From positions 1-14,045 of the forward strand of contig CAIUYS010000411.1 in the NCBI GenBank assembly GCA_903903365.1: DNA of 14,045 nt, in the 5' to 3' direction. Under the pieces are notes generated by a model. That model did no database searches and was not told the origin of the DNA. It worked only from the letters and a program-made list of their open reading frames with translations. Below are positions 12,935 to 14,045 of the stretch, one piece after another. Origin of the DNA: an uncultured Methylococcaceae bacterium. Lineage in GTDB: Bacteria > Pseudomonadota > Gammaproteobacteria > Methylococcales > Methylomonadaceae. Position 1 is the stretch's first letter; each line of letters starts with the position of its first letter. The translations under genes and the position numbers were made by a program.

Positions 12935-12940
12935 TATAAT
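12935..12940 (+). promoter_or_regulatory. Candidate -10 element for ntrB
   Basis: A perfect TATAAT, about 100 bases before the ntrB ATG, with no good -35 at 16-18 bases. TATAAA at 12984-12989 is an alternative. A weak basal promoter supplemented by an activator would fit a nitrogen regulator, but this is inferred. Confidence 0.35.
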
Positions 12941-13039
12941 CAGAACCGTTTTTAAGTAAGCAGGGATTCTACGGGGTATGGTCTATAAATTGCTAGCATA
13001 AACATAACGCTTTTGTATCAAATCGACCGATAAACAATT

Positions 13040-14045
13040 ATGTATAAACGCATACTGGATCATCTTAATACCGCAATTTTATTATTTGATCATGAATTAA
13101 TTCTGACTTTTGTTAATACGACGGGAGAAATTCTGCTGGCTGACAGTGCGCATCACTTGGTAGGTCAAAGTGCAGAGGAGTTATTTCGATCTTCCGATCC
13201 TGCATTGCTGATTAATTTGAAGCAATCTCTGGCGATGTCAGAACCCTTGGTTGATCGAGGGTTAACACTGAACCGAATGACTAATATTGTGACCACCAGC
13301 TTTAGCGCAACCCCGTTGCTGGTTAATGACGCCGTTAGTGAAATTCTGGTCGAGCTTCAACAGGTGGATAATCATTTGCGGATTTCCAAAGAAGAGCAAT
13401 TATTAACCCAACAGAATACGGCGCGACTGTTGATTAGAGGTTTGGCACATGAAATCAAAAATCCGTTAGGCGGGTTGCGCGGCGCAGCTCAATTGTTGGA
13501 TTTGGAATTACATGATCCTGAACTTAAAGAATATACCCAAATTATTATTGACGAATCAGATCGTCTGCAAGGGTTGATGGATAAAATGCTGGGACCTAAT
13601 AGATTGCCTAATAAAAAAGCGCTTAATATTCATGAAGTGTTGGAGCGAGTCAGGCAATTGATTCAAGCGGAATCCAGCGGCAGTCTGACGATTAAAAATG
13701 ACTATGATCCCAGTATTCCTGATATCTTTGCCGACAAAGATCAACTTATTCAGGCTATTTTAAATATTGCCAGAAATGCAGTGCAGGCAATGGAAGGAAA
13801 AGGCAATATTATCTTTAAAACACGCATACACCGACAGATGAACATAGGCCGTAAACGGTATAGACTTGCGGTAAAGTGCGACATTATCGATAACGGACCG
13901 GGTGTGGATGTTAATATGATGAGTCAAATATTTTATCCCATGATTACCGGTCGAGCCGAAGGCACCGGGCTGGGTTTATCTATTGCTCAAGCGCTGATTA
14001 ATCAGCATAACGGCTTGGTTGAGTGCAACAGTGAGCCAGGAAATA
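13040..14045 (+). CDS. glnL: Nitrogen regulation sensor histidine kinase NtrB/GlnL (partial, C-terminus beyond right edge)
   Basis: The frame is open from the ATG at 13040 to the window edge (335 codons); E. coli NtrB has 349 residues, so only the last few are missing. An N-terminal PAS-like sensor domain (about 1-110, start MYKRILDHLNTAILLFDHEL) has no membrane segment, so the kinase is cytosolic. The H-box is GLAHEIKNPLGGLRGAAQLL with phospho-acceptor His137 (E. coli His139). The N-box has Asn246 in ARNAVQAM, the G1 box starts at Asp284 (DNGPGVD), and YPMITGRAEGTGLGLSIAQA near 300-317 is the G2 box, almost identical to the enteric sequence. It phosphorylates or, with PII, dephosphorylates NtrC, which activates sigma-54 nitrogen genes. 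ntrC is expected just to the right. No clear ribosome binding site is seen before the ATG. glnA is not adjacent, unlike in E. coli. Confidence 0.95.
   Translation, partial: MYKRILDHLNTAILLFDHELILTFVNTTGEILLADSAHHLVGQSAEELFRSSDPALLINLKQSLAMSEPLVDRGLTLNRMTNIVTTSFSATPLLVNDAVSEILVELQQVDNHLRISKEEQLLTQQNTARLLIRGLAHEIKNPLGGLRGAAQLLDLELHDPELKEYTQIIIDESDRLQGLMDKMLGPNRLPNKKALNIHEVLERVRQLIQAESSGSLTIKNDYDPSIPDIFADKDQLIQAILNIARNAVQAMEGKGNIIFKTRIHRQMNIGRKRYRLAVKCDIIDNGPGVDVNMMSQIFYPMITGRAEGTGLGLSIAQALINQHNGLVECNSEPGN

Larger units (their letters stand above)
12605..13039. other. amiC-ntrB intergenic region
   Basis: This stretch of 435 bases holds a strong terminator (12650-12691), a decayed outer-membrane protein C-terminus on the minus strand (12776-12886), a possible NtrC site (12898-12914) and a TATAAT (12935-12940). 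No intact gene is present. In many gammaproteobacteria the amidase is followed by mutL; here it is not. Confidence 0.6.

Overview
The window looks like chromosomal DNA of a gammaproteobacterium with moderate GC content. PurM, TamA/TamB, the division-type amidase and NtrB all read as gammaproteobacterial versions. The small secreted proteins of unknown function and the general style would suit a methanotroph of the Methylococcales, but that placement is an impression and not proven by anything here. Most of the window is housekeeping or cell-envelope DNA; there is no phage, insertion sequence, CRISPR array, tRNA or rRNA.

Layout. (1) Positions 1-3024, minus strand: tamA followed by tamB, overlapping by ATGA, which encode the outer-membrane/inner-membrane translocation and assembly module; tamB runs off the left edge. 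(2) 3064-4440: two tandem, diverged paralogs of small secreted all-helical proteins. Each has its own extended -10 promoter and leader hairpin, and each is followed by a stem-loop. (3) 4440-5110: a long AT-rich stretch without a convincing gene. (4) 5111-7513: a Lon-related ATP-dependent protease of the LonB/YcbZ-like group, with an intact Ser-Lys dyad. (5) 7606-8010, minus strand: a small secreted protein with two cysteines, convergent to the protease gene. (6) 8220-9266: purM, probably starting at TTG, with its promoter inside the upstream open frame. (7) 9335-9380: a perfect 23-bp tandem repeat. (8) 9398-12604: nnr (NAD(P)HX repair), tsaE (tRNA t6A synthesis) and an AmiC-type amidase, a probable operon closed by a very strong terminator that could work in both directions. 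(9) 12776-12886, minus strand: a short remnant that looks like the C-terminal end of a TonB-dependent receptor or other outer-membrane beta-barrel. (10) 13040-end: ntrB/glnL, the nitrogen-sensing histidine kinase, with a possible NtrC site upstream, cut off by the right edge.

How the genes fit together. The envelope theme recurs: TamA/TamB for outer-membrane assembly and lipid transport, three secreted small proteins, the septal amidase, and a decayed outer-membrane receptor. purM, nnr and tsaE are metabolic or translation housekeeping genes, and ntrB begins a nitrogen-regulation unit. No single new multi-gene system is evident. The most interesting items are the duplicated secreted helical proteins with structured leaders, the receptor remnant hidden in the amiC-ntrB gap, and the 23-bp repeat behind purM.
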